DNA of 64,000 bases from assembly GCF_042219825.1 (NCBI RefSeq), contig NZ_JBHJHQ010000002.1:310001-374000 (forward strand), given 5' to 3'. Source of the stretch: JBHJHP01 sp042219825 (GTDB lineage Bacteria; Bacteroidota; Bacteroidia; Bacteroidales; UBA5342). Positions 18,052-27,636 of the stretch are shown piece by piece. The notes beneath the pieces are model-generated. The model made no database searches and was not told where the DNA came from. It saw only the letters and a program-made list of their open reading frames with translations. The first letter of the stretch is position 1, and every line of letters begins with the position of its first letter. The position numbers and the translations under genes are program-made.

Positions 18052-18537
18052 TCAGTTTTTTACTATTTTAAATGTCTTAAGAAGCTCATCGCTTTTCAGT
18101 ACCCTTAGAAAATAAGTGGCTTTAGCCAGGTCATTTGTCGGAATACGGGTTTGAACATTGCCGATGTGTTCCGTTTTTACCAGCGTGCCTTCCTGATCGA
18201 ATAATCTGTAGGTTAAGTTCGTCACTGAAAAGGTATCCACGTCAAGAATGAGAACATTAGTGGCAGGATTGGGAAAGGCAGTCAATGTTAGATGCGTTCC
18301 GGAAAAATCTTCCAGACCCGCTTCAGAAGAAATTTCGAAAGCCTGCTGTACCCCTACCAGCATATAAACCCCGTCGCCTTCAACAGGATTTGTCTGGATC
18401 TGCCCGACAGAGAAACTCGATGAACCATTACTTCCTTCAGCCATTCCCCCGGAGACAGGAAGGGCTTCCTGTGCCATTCCTGACAGGGAAACCGATATAC
18501 AACCTAAAAAAACCAGATGTTGTAATATATTTTGCAT
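18052..18537 (-). CDS. Small T9SS type A sorting domain protein
   Basis: The 161-residue protein has a signal peptide (about 1-22) and a short variable stretch with a GNSSFSVGQIQTN-like segment. A T9SS type A sorting domain (about 85-161) contains LTAFPNPATNVL and the C-terminal YFLRVLKSDELLKTFKIVK. No catalytic domain is present. It is upstream of, and 3 bp from, the FISUMP gene in the same direction, which suggests a shared surface complex. That link is inference. Confidence 0.8.
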   Translation of the reverse strand: MQNILQHLVFLGCISVSLSGMAQEALPVSGGMAEGSNGSSSFSVGQIQTNPVEGDGVYMLVGVQQAFEISSEAGLEDFSGTHLTLTAFPNPATNVLILDVDTFSVTNLTYRLFDQEGTLVKTEHIGNVQTRIPTNDLAKATYFLRVLKSDELLKTFKIVKN

Positions 18538-18795
18538 ACCATTCAGTTTAATAATTTGGTAAATAATTTCCGGATCATATTAAATGAGGTAAAACGTGAG
18601 AGATTTTGAGATCGGGTTATCAGGAAAATTATTCCTGAAGCTACACTTATATTTAATGAGTAAAAGGCGTGGGGGCTTCAATCAGCGAATGAAAATTATC
18701 ACATAGCCACTTGTAAATATATATAACTTTGACGAGAATAAGAATAGCCGGTTGCTTATTATGATATTAATCAATACCGGAAATAAAGAAATTTG

Positions 18796-19266
18796 CTACT
18801 CATTATGATAGGTAATCCGAACAGTATCACCGCGGAATTCAAGCATGTCATACCGTAACATGAAATCAGAATTGTTCTTAAAAGTTAGGTCCAGTTCGTG
18901 ATCATTCAACCATTTGTATGTTAAATTCAGGTCTGTTCCTTCAAGCAATATTACCTGTTTGCCATCTAAAATTTGGTTTATTGAATATTGAGAACCGGAT
19001 TTATATAGCTCTTTTATTTCATAAAACAACATAACATTTGTATATGTAAATGATTTTTCAAAACCTTCTTCCCATGTCACAACATATTTAGAATGTGAAG
19101 GTGAGTACAGCATATTTTTAACAACCTTGTTTTTTTTATTCACGACAACCGTTTGGTATCTGTCTGCAGCCTGTATTTGTTGTTCAATGTTGAGGTTGTC
19201 ATTTAAAGCAGGGATTATTGTCAAAATAATGAGTACAGCAATAAGCGGGATAAAAGTTGGTTTCAT
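18796..19266 (-). CDS. Membrane-anchored unknown protein, paralogue B
   Basis: The 156-residue protein has one N-terminal hydrophobic helix (PTFIPLIAVLIILTIIPAL), probably a signal anchor. The remaining residues are beta-rich. It shares with the 19325-19780 product the KWLND[HN]E motif and the C-terminal pattern D-[ST]-[VL]-[RK]-I-x-Y, in the same order and spacing, so the two are tandem paralogues. Function unknown. Confidence 0.7.
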   Translation of the reverse strand: MKPTFIPLIAVLIILTIIPALNDNLNIEQQIQAADRYQTVVVNKKNKVVKNMLYSPSHSKYVVTWEEGFEKSFTYTNVMLFYEIKELYKSGSQYSINQILDGKQVILLEGTDLNLTYKWLNDHELDLTFKNNSDFMLRYDMLEFRGDTVRITYHNE

Positions 19267-19324
19267 ATGTTCAGCATTTATATTTAAGTTTATGATTTAG
19301 CTTCACAACACATCCGTATTCTGT

Positions 19325-19780
19325 TTAAAAGGTTGTATAGTGGATCTTTAATGAATCGTTGTGCATCACAAATGACGATTTGAATTTAATAGCGGAACAA
19401 CTGTCAGGATAACTAATAAGAATCTCATTGTCATTTAACCACTTGCATTTCACATCCGTATCATTTCCAGAAACAGAGCATACCAATAATGAACTGTACG
19501 AGAAACCACGTGTAAGAATAAAACCATTTGATTTAAATTCATACACTGTTATATCAGTCATTGGAACAGGCAAATGATTAGATTCCTGAATAAGGAGGTG
19601 TCGTTTTCCCGATGGAGAATTCACTTTTAATTCTGAAGAATTCTTTGATGCGTTTAATTCGATCTTATGGTTTACGGTGTTTTGGTCATTATCAGAATCT
19701 GCAAATATTTGACTTTTGAATATTAAAATTGTAATGAAAATAAGTAGTGTGACAATAACAGGAACTAATTTTCTAATCAT
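19325..19780 (-). CDS. Membrane-anchored unknown protein, paralogue A
   Basis: The 151-residue protein has an N-terminal hydrophobic anchor (KLVPVIVTLLIFITILIF) and a beta-rich exported domain with SPSGKRHLLIQES. The motif KWLNDNEILISYP near 115-127 and the ending DSLKIHYTTF match the neighbouring paralogue 58 bp downstream. This form resembles small anchored proteins of Bacteroidota with conserved Trp-Leu-Asn-Asp. I do not recognise a named family with certainty. Confidence 0.7.
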   Translation of the reverse strand: MIRKLVPVIVTLLIFITILIFKSQIFADSDNDQNTVNHKIELNASKNSSELKVNSPSGKRHLLIQESNHLPVPMTDITVYEFKSNGFILTRGFSYSSLLVCSVSGNDTDVKCKWLNDNEILISYPDSCSAIKFKSSFVMHNDSLKIHYTTF

Positions 19781-20003
19781 GGTTTTTAATTAAGGTGCAC
19801 GTGTAAATTTACGATATTTTATTAATGAATCAAAAAATCAAAATTGGGACACATGAAGTTTCTTTCATTTGCCGTTTCTGATCATTTCTTTTTTCTTCCT
19901 CATATTGTTTTTCTTGTGTCGTTTATTCCTGTTATTTTTACATTCTCATTGCGGTAAACCAAACAGAAAACGCCCGAACGTGTTATGAATAATAATGTAA
20001 TTT

Positions 20004-22022
20004 ATGGCAGATTTTAAAATCATATCGGAATTTGAACCCACCGGTGATCAGCCTGAAGCGGTCAGGCAACTGGTGGAAGGGATCAACAGTGGTGAGCACT
20101 ACCAGACACTTTTAGGGGTAACAGGATCCGGTAAAACCTTTACCATTGCCAATGTAGTGGAACAGGTTCAACGTCCCACTTTGGTGCTGAGCCATAATAA
20201 GACTCTGGCCGCACAGCTTTACGGAGAGTTTAAAGCTTTTTTCCCTGATAACAGGGTGGAGTATTTTGTGTCGTATTACGACTATTATCAGCCGGAAGCT
20301 TATTTGCCGGTCACTGATACGTACATTGAAAAGGATCTGTCTATCAATGATGAGATTGAGAAACTGCGCTTATCCGCGACCTCGGCATTATTATCGGGCC
20401 GAAGGGACGTACTGGTGGTTTCATCCGTATCCTGTTTGTATGGTATGGGAAATCCGGAAGATTTTCATTCCAACCTGATACAGGTAAAAGTGGGAGACAA
20501 GATTCCGCGAAATGTATTTCTAAGGCGTTTGGTTGACAGCCTTTATTCAAGAAATGAAATTGATTTCCGAAACGGCACATTTCGTGTAAAAGGAGATACA
20601 GTGGATATCTATCCGGCCGACGCCGATTTTGCTTACCGCATTATTTTCTGGGGCGAGGAGATTGAGGAAATTCTGCTGATTGATCCCATTAATAACAGCA
20701 AAAAGGACGAAGTGGATTCAGTTATGATCTTCCCGGCAAACATTTTTGTGACGAATAAAAGCCGCATAAAGGAAGCCATTTATACCATTCAGGATGACCT
20801 GGTAAAACAGGTGGATTTTTTTAAGGAAATTGGCAAGCCGCTTGAAGCTAAACGCATTGAAGAACGTGTGACCTACGATTTGGAGATGATAAGGGAAATT
20901 GGTCATTGTTCAGGAATTGAGAATTATTCGCGGTACTTTGACGGCCGGAAACCCGGTACACGACCATTCTGTTTATTGGATTACTTCCCTGATGATTACA
21001 TTACCATCATAGATGAAAGTCATGTGTCCATTCCTCAGATCAGGGCGATGTATGGTGGAGACCGAAGCCGCAAACAAAACCTGGTGGATTTTGGTTTTCG
21101 TTTACCGGCAGCCATGGATAACCGGCCATTGAAATTTGACGAATTTGAATCCATAACCGGACAGACCATTTTTGTAAGTGCCACACCGGCTGATTATGAA
21201 CTGGAGAAATGCGAAGGTGTGGTATCTGAACAGGTGATCCGTCCAACCGGACTGCTTGATCCTGAAATTATGGTCCGCCCAAGCCAGAATCAGATTGATG
21301 ACCTGATGGAAGAGGTTCGGATAAGGGTTGAAAAACAGGAACGGGTTCTGGTAACAACACTGACCAAACGTATGGCGGAGGAGCTCACCAAATATCTGAA
21401 CAGGATGTCGGTGCGTTGCAGTTATATTCATTCGGATGTGGACACCCTGGAACGTGTAAAAATTATGGAAGGCCTTCGACGTGGTGATTTTGACGTGCTG
21501 GTCGGAGTCAACCTGTTGCGTGAAGGTCTGGATTTACCGGAAGTCTCTCTGGTGGCTATTCTGGATGCAGATAAGGAAGGCTTTTTACGCTCAGAACGTT
21601 CACTGACCCAAACGGCAGGACGTGCAGCCCGAAACATAAACGGTAAGGTGATCATGTATGCAGATAAGATTACCGACAGCATGAAACGCACCATTGACGA
21701 GACCCTGAGGCGGAGGGAAAAACAGTTGAAGTATAATGCCGATAATGGTATTACGCCTAAAGGTATTACAAAAGCATTAGGCAGAACCATTTCGGGAAAA
21801 GAGGAAAAGGAAAGCAGACCCAAAGCTTATTCGGGACCATCAGAGGTTAATGTGGCAGCTGATCCGGTTGTACAGTATATGAATGTAGATGCCCTTGAGA
21901 AAGCCATTGCTGCCACTAAAAAGAAAATGGAAGAAGCCGCCAGAAAACTTGAATTTATTGAAGCTGCCCAGTATCGCGATGAAATTAAACGTCTGCAGGA
22001 ACTGGTGAATGAAAAGATGTAA
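20004..22022 (+). CDS. uvrB: Excinuclease ABC subunit B
   Basis: The 672-residue cytoplasmic protein is a full-length UvrB, the damage-verifying helicase-like subunit of nucleotide excision repair. Visible motifs are the TGDQPEAV Q-motif, Walker A GVTGSGKT (38-45), the beta-hairpin YYDYYQPEAYLP (about 92-103), DESHV (about 338), helicase motifs VTTLTKRMAEE and QTAGRAARN, and a C-terminal UVR motif (AAQYRDEIKRLQ) that binds UvrC. It is expressed alone in the plus direction, 223 bp away from the divergent paralogue gene. Confidence 0.98.
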   Translation: MADFKIISEFEPTGDQPEAVRQLVEGINSGEHYQTLLGVTGSGKTFTIANVVEQVQRPTLVLSHNKTLAAQLYGEFKAFFPDNRVEYFVSYYDYYQPEAYLPVTDTYIEKDLSINDEIEKLRLSATSALLSGRRDVLVVSSVSCLYGMGNPEDFHSNLIQVKVGDKIPRNVFLRRLVDSLYSRNEIDFRNGTFRVKGDTVDIYPADADFAYRIIFWGEEIEEILLIDPINNSKKDEVDSVMIFPANIFVTNKSRIKEAIYTIQDDLVKQVDFFKEIGKPLEAKRIEERVTYDLEMIREIGHCSGIENYSRYFDGRKPGTRPFCLLDYFPDDYITIIDESHVSIPQIRAMYGGDRSRKQNLVDFGFRLPAAMDNRPLKFDEFESITGQTIFVSATPADYELEKCEGVVSEQVIRPTGLLDPEIMVRPSQNQIDDLMEEVRIRVEKQERVLVTTLTKRMAEELTKYLNRMSVRCSYIHSDVDTLERVKIMEGLRRGDFDVLVGVNLLREGLDLPEVSLVAILDADKEGFLRSERSLTQTAGRAARNINGKVIMYADKITDSMKRTIDETLRRREKQLKYNADNGITPKGITKALGRTISGKEEKESRPKAYSGPSEVNVAADPVVQYMNVDALEKAIAATKKKMEEAARKLEFIEAAQYRDEIKRLQELVNEKM

Positions 22023-22162
22023 ATTGAAAGTTAAAGAATGCGATACAACAACAAAGCATATTAATATTTTAAAATTCCTTAAACTATTATTCTAATTTGG
22101 CTCAATTATTGCTTTGATAGCGGGAAAAGATTAGTTTTGCTTGAAACTTCCAATACGCTAAC

Positions 22163-22744
22163 ATGAATTACTTTGCACACGGGACTGCAGTTATTGATGA
22201 TAATTGTCAAATTGGCGATGGTACAAAAATCTGGCATTTTACGCATGTAATGTCGGGGTGTACGATTGGCAATACATGTAATCTTGGTCAGAATGTAGTT
22301 ATCTCACCGGATGTTGTTTTGGGAAATAATGTAAAGATCCAGAATAACGTATCCGTCTATACCGGCGTGGTTTGTGAAGATGATGTATTTCTTGGTCCTT
22401 CCATGGTATTCACCAATGTAATCAATCCCCGGAGTCATGTCAACAGGAGAGGCCAGTATGTAAGAACCTTGGTCAGGAAAGGCGCATCCATTGGCGCCAA
22501 TGCCACCATTGTGTGTGGCGTTGAAATAGGTGAATATGCATTGATAGGAGCAGGTGCAGTGGTTACAAAAAATATTAAACCGTATGCATTAGTTGTTGGG
22601 AATCCTGCACGTCAAACCGGGTGGGTGAGTGTTTACGGTCATAAATTGAAGTTTGATGTAAATCAGGAAGCCGAATGTCCCGAAAGTCATCAGAGATACA
22701 GGCTCGATAAAGCAACGGATACTGTTATGCTGATAGATAAATGA
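22163..22744 (+). CDS. Left-handed beta-helix acyltransferase, WbpD/WlbB-like sugar N-acetyltransferase
   Basis: The 193-residue protein is built from hexapeptide repeats (IGDGTKIWHF, IGNTCNLGQNVVI, IGANATIVCGVEIGEYALIGAGAVV). The WHFTHV and NPRSHVNRRG motifs resemble enzymes that acetylate 3-amino groups of nucleotide-linked sugars, such as UDP-2-acetamido-3-amino-glucuronate. Such products enter surface polysaccharides or modified glycans. The next gene overlaps its stop by four bases (ATGA), so the two are translated together. The precise sugar is inferred. Confidence 0.83.
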   Translation: MNYFAHGTAVIDDNCQIGDGTKIWHFTHVMSGCTIGNTCNLGQNVVISPDVVLGNNVKIQNNVSVYTGVVCEDDVFLGPSMVFTNVINPRSHVNRRGQYVRTLVRKGASIGANATIVCGVEIGEYALIGAGAVVTKNIKPYALVVGNPARQTGWVSVYGHKLKFDVNQEAECPESHQRYRLDKATDTVMLIDK

Positions 22745-23844
22745 AAAAGGAGAGATTACATATTGTTTTAGTAATTCTTTCAGCCTTGATACTTTCTTCA
22801 TGTGTGGCGCAGAAAGAGTTGTCAATTGAAATACTGAAGCCGGCTACTGATCCTGTTTCCGGTTCATACAGTAGAATTTTACTGGTAGATAATACGGTTC
22901 AGCAGCCTGGCACTCTGGGAAATTACATGACAACAAAAAGGTATAATTATAGCGGCAAAATCCGGAGTCAAAGCAGAAAAGAACTGAAAGATACCTTACA
23001 TGTTGATTCTTTAGGAATTTCATGTGTGCTGAATGCAGCCAATACCTTGAATCAGGAAGATTATCTGGATACCGTTGTCGTTTTGGAACGTAATCTTTCA
23101 AATAAGTCAAGGGCATGGACCAACCAGATGTTATCACCAAATCAGGTTCTGAATCTCGCCGATTCAAATCATGTGGATATTATAGCTTCCCTTGATTTGT
23201 TTTCTTATGTGAATGATTTGGAATACAATATTTTACCTGATAACTGGTTTATGGGTAATGAAGATAATTCCTACTATTCAGCTTACACAGAGTATTATAC
23301 TATATGGCGGTTTTATGATGCAGGAACATTAAAGCTTCTTTCAACTAAAACGCACAGAGATACCTTGCTTTTTGATCTCGATTACATGGAAATAGATGAT
23401 GAGAGTCGGCATGGGTTATTGGAAACATTAGTATCTGAGGCCGCCTGGGATGCAGGAAAAGCTTCTATATCCGATCTTTTTCCGGGATGGAAGAAAGTGC
23501 AACGGGTCTATTTTCAATCAGGATCTCCCGGAATAAGAGTTGGTAGTAGATATTATCAAAATGGTAAACCGGATGATGCATTCCGGGAATGGAAACTTGT
23601 TTATGACAGCGCCGGTGGCAAAATAAAGGCACGTGCTGCAGTTAATATGGCGTTTTACTATGAGATGCATGACGATCTGGAGAAAACAATGGAATATCTT
23701 GTGAATGCGAGGTACATATATCTTGATTCGAAAGTACTTTCGGAGTCAAGTCCGGATTATGACCTGATTCGTTCATATATTAGTGTGATAGAGAAACGAT
23801 TAAAAGAAGATAAGCAAATAAAAGCACAGTTGAATATGAATTAA
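22741..23844 (+). CDS. DUF6340-like lipoprotein
   Basis: The 367-residue protein has a lipobox ILSSC (Cys21). It continues with ILKPATDPVSGSYSRILLVDN, then a central SNHVDIIASLDLFSYVNDLEYN. The C-terminal region (about 250-345) is helical and TPR-like (PDDAFREWKLVYDSAGGKIKARAAVNMAFYYEMHDDLEKTMEYL). The overall form matches Bacteroidota lipoproteins of the DUF6340 group, which have no known role. It overlaps the acetyltransferase gene by 4 bp. Confidence 0.72.
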   Translation: MKKERLHIVLVILSALILSSCVAQKELSIEILKPATDPVSGSYSRILLVDNTVQQPGTLGNYMTTKRYNYSGKIRSQSRKELKDTLHVDSLGISCVLNAANTLNQEDYLDTVVVLERNLSNKSRAWTNQMLSPNQVLNLADSNHVDIIASLDLFSYVNDLEYNILPDNWFMGNEDNSYYSAYTEYYTIWRFYDAGTLKLLSTKTHRDTLLFDLDYMEIDDESRHGLLETLVSEAAWDAGKASISDLFPGWKKVQRVYFQSGSPGIRVGSRYYQNGKPDDAFREWKLVYDSAGGKIKARAAVNMAFYYEMHDDLEKTMEYLVNARYIYLDSKVLSESSPDYDLIRSYISVIEKRLKEDKQIKAQLNMN

Positions 23845-23933
23845 ATTTATAATGCAGTAAAAGTGTAAGTAATATTTACCCGCTGAATCCGTTAAGTTTA
23901 TATTGTATACCTTTTGAAGTAGAAGTAACCCTG

Positions 23934-25184
23934 ATGAAGTTTTTTTATTATTTGAAATTTATTGGTGTGATGTTTTTGTTGTTTTCATGTTCCGGTGAAG
24001 ACGATAAGTACGTTTATTCTACAGTTGAAAGGGGAGACTTCACAGAGAGCGTGCAGATTGAAGGTGTTGTGGATGCTGTAAACTCAGTTTCCGTTTCCTG
24101 TCCACGGATCTATAATGTTACTGTTTCCTATCTGGTGGAAGATGGTGAGTTAGTGAAGAAGGGGGATACGGTATGTATTCTGGAAAATCAGCAGCTGGTA
24201 ACAAATTATGATAACAGATTAAAATCCTTAAGTTCTGCAAGAGCTCAATATACAAAACTGGAGGCCAGTCTTGCCATGAATAAAGCACTTCTTGAAGCTC
24301 AGGTAAAGAATAATGAAGTGCAGACCGCTATTGTATTTATGGATTCACTTCAGATGAAATACTCATCTGATGTACAAAAAAAACTGACCCGTCTCGAAAT
24401 AGAAAAAGCTGAAATAACCCGTAAGAAGCTGGAAGACAAGCTTAATTCAACTGAAGAGATTAATAATGCAGAACTTCGTAAGATGACGCTACAGATCAAA
24501 CGGTTTGAATTATATATTTCCCGGATTAAAGATGATCTTGATCAGTTGGTTCTGACTGCTCCGCAGGATGGTATGGCTACGATTGGAAGTCCCAACGGTG
24601 AAAAACTGAAAATCGGTGACAGGGTATGGCCGGGAGACGGAATTGTTAATCTGCCGGATATGCGGAGTGTAAAAGTATTACTCCAGGTGCCGGAAAGCAA
24701 GTTTAAACGCCTGAAAATGAAACAGCCTGTTGAAATTACCTTTGATGCTATTCCTGGTTTATTGGCAAAGGGCGAAATCAGTCATATGACACCTGTTGGA
24801 AAACCGGTAAGCAGAAATTCTAAAATTAAGGTTTTTGATGTTACAGTGATGGTAAATGAAACCAGTGAGATTCCTGACCTTGGAACAACAGCAAAATGTA
24901 ATGTAATTATTAAACGGCAGGAAAATTGTCTTGTTATTCCGCAGATAGCCATTGAATCCATTGACAGTGTAAAATATGTATATGTTTTAAAAAAAGGGAA
25001 AATAAATAAACAGCAAATTATTACAGGTTATGAGTCTGTTGAAAATGCTGTTGTTTCTCGTGGTCTTGGTGAAAACGATGTTGTTCTGTTAAATAAGCCA
25101 CAGGATTCTGAGGTTCATAAAATTAATTTTCTTGACACCACTCAAATCAACAATAACACAAATGATACAATTAATGAAAAATAA
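23934..25184 (+). CDS. HlyD-type periplasmic adaptor lipoprotein (adaptor 1 of 3)
   Basis: The 416-residue protein has a lipoprotein signal with lipobox LFSC (Cys19). A biotinyl-lipoyl domain is split around a long alpha-hairpin (about 90-195, heptad-rich), followed by a beta-barrel and a C-terminal membrane-proximal domain (VIPQIAIESIDSVKYVYVLKKGKI). It is the first of three consecutive membrane fusion proteins. It would link the inner-membrane transporter to the outer-membrane channel. The gene starts the export operon, and the stop overlaps the following adaptor. Confidence 0.88.
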   Translation: MKFFYYLKFIGVMFLLFSCSGEDDKYVYSTVERGDFTESVQIEGVVDAVNSVSVSCPRIYNVTVSYLVEDGELVKKGDTVCILENQQLVTNYDNRLKSLSSARAQYTKLEASLAMNKALLEAQVKNNEVQTAIVFMDSLQMKYSSDVQKKLTRLEIEKAEITRKKLEDKLNSTEEINNAELRKMTLQIKRFELYISRIKDDLDQLVLTAPQDGMATIGSPNGEKLKIGDRVWPGDGIVNLPDMRSVKVLLQVPESKFKRLKMKQPVEITFDAIPGLLAKGEISHMTPVGKPVSRNSKIKVFDVTVMVNETSEIPDLGTTAKCNVIIKRQENCLVIPQIAIESIDSVKYVYVLKKGKINKQQIITGYESVENAVVSRGLGENDVVLLNKPQDSEVHKINFLDTTQINNNTNDTINEK

Positions 25185-26436
25185 GCCACCTTTTAAGATA
25201 ACTAATATTCTGTGGCTGATACTTGCGATAATTACTGTCTCGTGCAGCTCAAAAAACGGGAAGGAGATATCTGTATATAAAGCGCAAAAGGGAACATTTC
25301 AAATTGAAATAACAGAGGAGGGCGATGTAAACGCCACAAATTCAATCAATATAAGTACGCCAAACCTGTCTTCCTGGCGATATGGTAACCTCAAGATTTC
25401 CAGTCTGGTAACCGATGGAAGTAAAGTAGAAAAAGGGGATACGGTTGTTACATTTGATCCTTCGGAAGTGAATAAAGCTATTGTGGAATCCGAGTCGAGT
25501 CTGGAAATAAATCAGGCTGAGCTGGAACGGACACAGGCGCAGCATGAATCCGAAATTAAGGATCTGATGTCTGACTACCAGATTACTAAGATTAACAAGG
25601 AGATATCGCAGATAAAATTTGAAAATTCTGATTACTACTCCGAAATCGAACGGAAAAAGATTAAACTGAATCTTGAAAAGGCCGAGATTGAACTTGAGAA
25701 AGCACTTGAACAGATTGAGAACCGAAAAAAGATACAGCGTGAGGAAATCTCCCAGAAAAAACTCTCGATTGAACAGGCACGTTCCCAGCTTGAAGAGTCT
25801 AAACAAACTCTGAATGAACTTATTCTGGTATCAAAAAATCCTGGTATTGTGATCATTGCTGAAAACTGGAGTACCAACGCCAAATATCAGATCGGAGATC
25901 AGTGCTGGTCGGGACAGCCGCTGGTTCAGCTTCCTGACTTGTCAGAACTGAAAGCCACTGTTAAAATTAATGAGGTTGATATTTCAAAGATAAGGAAAGG
26001 ACTGAATGTGGAAATTCGTCCGGATGCTTTTTCCGGGCAGGTTTATCATGGGAAAGTGGTATCTGTGGCTAATCTGGCTGTTAACAAGGAACGCAACTCT
26101 GATATAAAAGTCTTTCCTGTGGAAGTGCTGATTACGGATTCTACAGATAATAAACTGATGCCCGGACTTACCGTAAGTTGTAAAATAATTATTGATGAAA
26201 TTAACGATGTCATGTTTGTGCCATTGGAAGCCGTTTTCTCAGAGATGGGGCAGGACTACGTATATGTAAAATCAGGTGGTAAATTTAAAAGACAGGATAT
26301 AAAAACTGCGCAGTCCAACAACGATTTTGTTATTGTGGAGGAAGGACTGGAAGAAGGCGATGAGGTGGCTTTGGTCGACCCATTTGCAGTGGAAGAAGAT
26401 ACGAATACTAAATCAGCTAAAAACAAAGACGTATGA
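25174..26436 (+). CDS. HlyD-type periplasmic adaptor lipoprotein (adaptor 2 of 3)
   Basis: The ATG at 25174 gives about 420 residues with lipobox VSC (Cys24). An ATG at 25162 would also fit, and either start overlaps the previous stop. The domains are the same as in adaptor 1: lipoyl halves around a long charged coiled coil (about 90-205), then beta-barrel (LKATVKINEVDISKIRKG) and membrane-proximal domain (VPLEAVFSEMGQDYVYVKSGG). The central hairpin is rich in Glu, Lys and Ile heptads. Paralogous to its neighbours, but diverged. Confidence 0.87.
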   Translation: MKNKPPFKITNILWLILAIITVSCSSKNGKEISVYKAQKGTFQIEITEEGDVNATNSINISTPNLSSWRYGNLKISSLVTDGSKVEKGDTVVTFDPSEVNKAIVESESSLEINQAELERTQAQHESEIKDLMSDYQITKINKEISQIKFENSDYYSEIERKKIKLNLEKAEIELEKALEQIENRKKIQREEISQKKLSIEQARSQLEESKQTLNELILVSKNPGIVIIAENWSTNAKYQIGDQCWSGQPLVQLPDLSELKATVKINEVDISKIRKGLNVEIRPDAFSGQVYHGKVVSVANLAVNKERNSDIKVFPVEVLITDSTDNKLMPGLTVSCKIIIDEINDVMFVPLEAVFSEMGQDYVYVKSGGKFKRQDIKTAQSNNDFVIVEEGLEEGDEVALVDPFAVEEDTNTKSAKNKDV

Positions 26437-27626
26437 ACCGGAAACTTAATTTCATATATCTGATTCTGGTTTTGCCGATGCTTTTTATTTCCTGTTCTGG
26501 CGAGGAGTATGCCTATAAGGAGGTTAAAAAGGGAGATTTTAAGCTTACGATTACCGAGACAGGAACGCTGCAGGCAGTCAATAAGAAAAGCTTTGTTCTG
26601 CCACGATACGGCCGCTACTGGTACGAAATGAAAATAACAGGAATTCTGGATCACGGAACTGCCGTTAAAGCAGGTGATTCAGTCATCCAGCTTGACCCGT
26701 CTGAAGTAAAGAAATATATCGCAGACAGAAAGATTGATCTTGAAACTCAAAATGCCAACATGCAAAAAATGGTGGTTCAACAGCAGATTGATAAAAGCAG
26801 TATGCTGGCAGCGCTCAGTAGTGAACAGGCAACATTTGAATTGAATAAGATCGAGATGGAGAGTGCCCGGTTTGCCTCTGAAAATGAACAGAAAGTGAAG
26901 GAACTGGAGTTTGAGCAGGCTAAGATAAGGCTGGAGAAAACCAAAAGAAAACTTGAGCTTGCTGATATTCAGCAGGAAAAAGAACGCCGGATTCAGGAGA
27001 TCAGAATAGAACGTCTGGAAAATGAGATTGATAATGCGATTGATATTTTACCCAAACTAACCATTCGTTCACCCATCAATGGAATTTTTCAGGTGGGCTA
27101 TAACCGCAGAACCGGAGAATTGCTGAAAATTGGAGACGAAATTTATCCGGGCAGGAATATGGGCGATGTCCCTGATATGACCTGGATGAAAGTTGAAACC
27201 GTATTGAATGAAACGGATATCAGCAAGGTAAAGGAAGGTTTACCTGTTAAGGTCAAACTGGATGCGTTGGATGGTGTGTTTTTCGATGGTACCATAACAT
27301 TTATAAGCGGCCTCTGTCACAGATCCAACAACGAGTCAAGAAAAAAGGTTTTTGATGTTATTGTAACAATGGATGTATCGGATGAGCGGCTTAAACCTGG
27401 GATGACCGTGAGTTGTGAGTATGTCAGTGCCGATGAAAATGATGTACTGCTGGTCCCGAATGAATGTGTGCTGAATGAAGACGGGAAAAGCTATGTATAT
27501 GTTTTAAAAGGACATAAACCGGTAAAAACAGAAGTGGAAACCGGTTTAAAGAATAATTCCGTTACCGTTTTGAAAAGTGACCTAAAGAATGGTGCCCGGG
27601 TCGTACCACTGAAAGAAATTATTTAA
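26433..27626 (+). CDS. HlyD-type periplasmic adaptor lipoprotein (adaptor 3 of 3)
   Basis: The 397-residue protein has lipobox FISC (Cys21). The start overlaps the previous stop by four bases (ATGA). It has the lipoyl-domain signal LDHGTAVKAGDSVIQLDPSEV, a coiled-coil hairpin (about 85-200), the barrel with VLNETDISKVKEGLPVKV, and the C-terminal VPNECVLNEDGKSYVYVLKG. It is followed 10 bp later by the MacB-like permease. Its place nearest to the permease gene suggests, but does not prove, that it contacts the permease. Confidence 0.88.
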   Translation: MNRKLNFIYLILVLPMLFISCSGEEYAYKEVKKGDFKLTITETGTLQAVNKKSFVLPRYGRYWYEMKITGILDHGTAVKAGDSVIQLDPSEVKKYIADRKIDLETQNANMQKMVVQQQIDKSSMLAALSSEQATFELNKIEMESARFASENEQKVKELEFEQAKIRLEKTKRKLELADIQQEKERRIQEIRIERLENEIDNAIDILPKLTIRSPINGIFQVGYNRRTGELLKIGDEIYPGRNMGDVPDMTWMKVETVLNETDISKVKEGLPVKVKLDALDGVFFDGTITFISGLCHRSNNESRKKVFDVIVTMDVSDERLKPGMTVSCEYVSADENDVLLVPNECVLNEDGKSYVYVLKGHKPVKTEVETGLKNNSVTVLKSDLKNGARVVPLKEII

Positions 27627-27636
27627 ACAGGAAATT

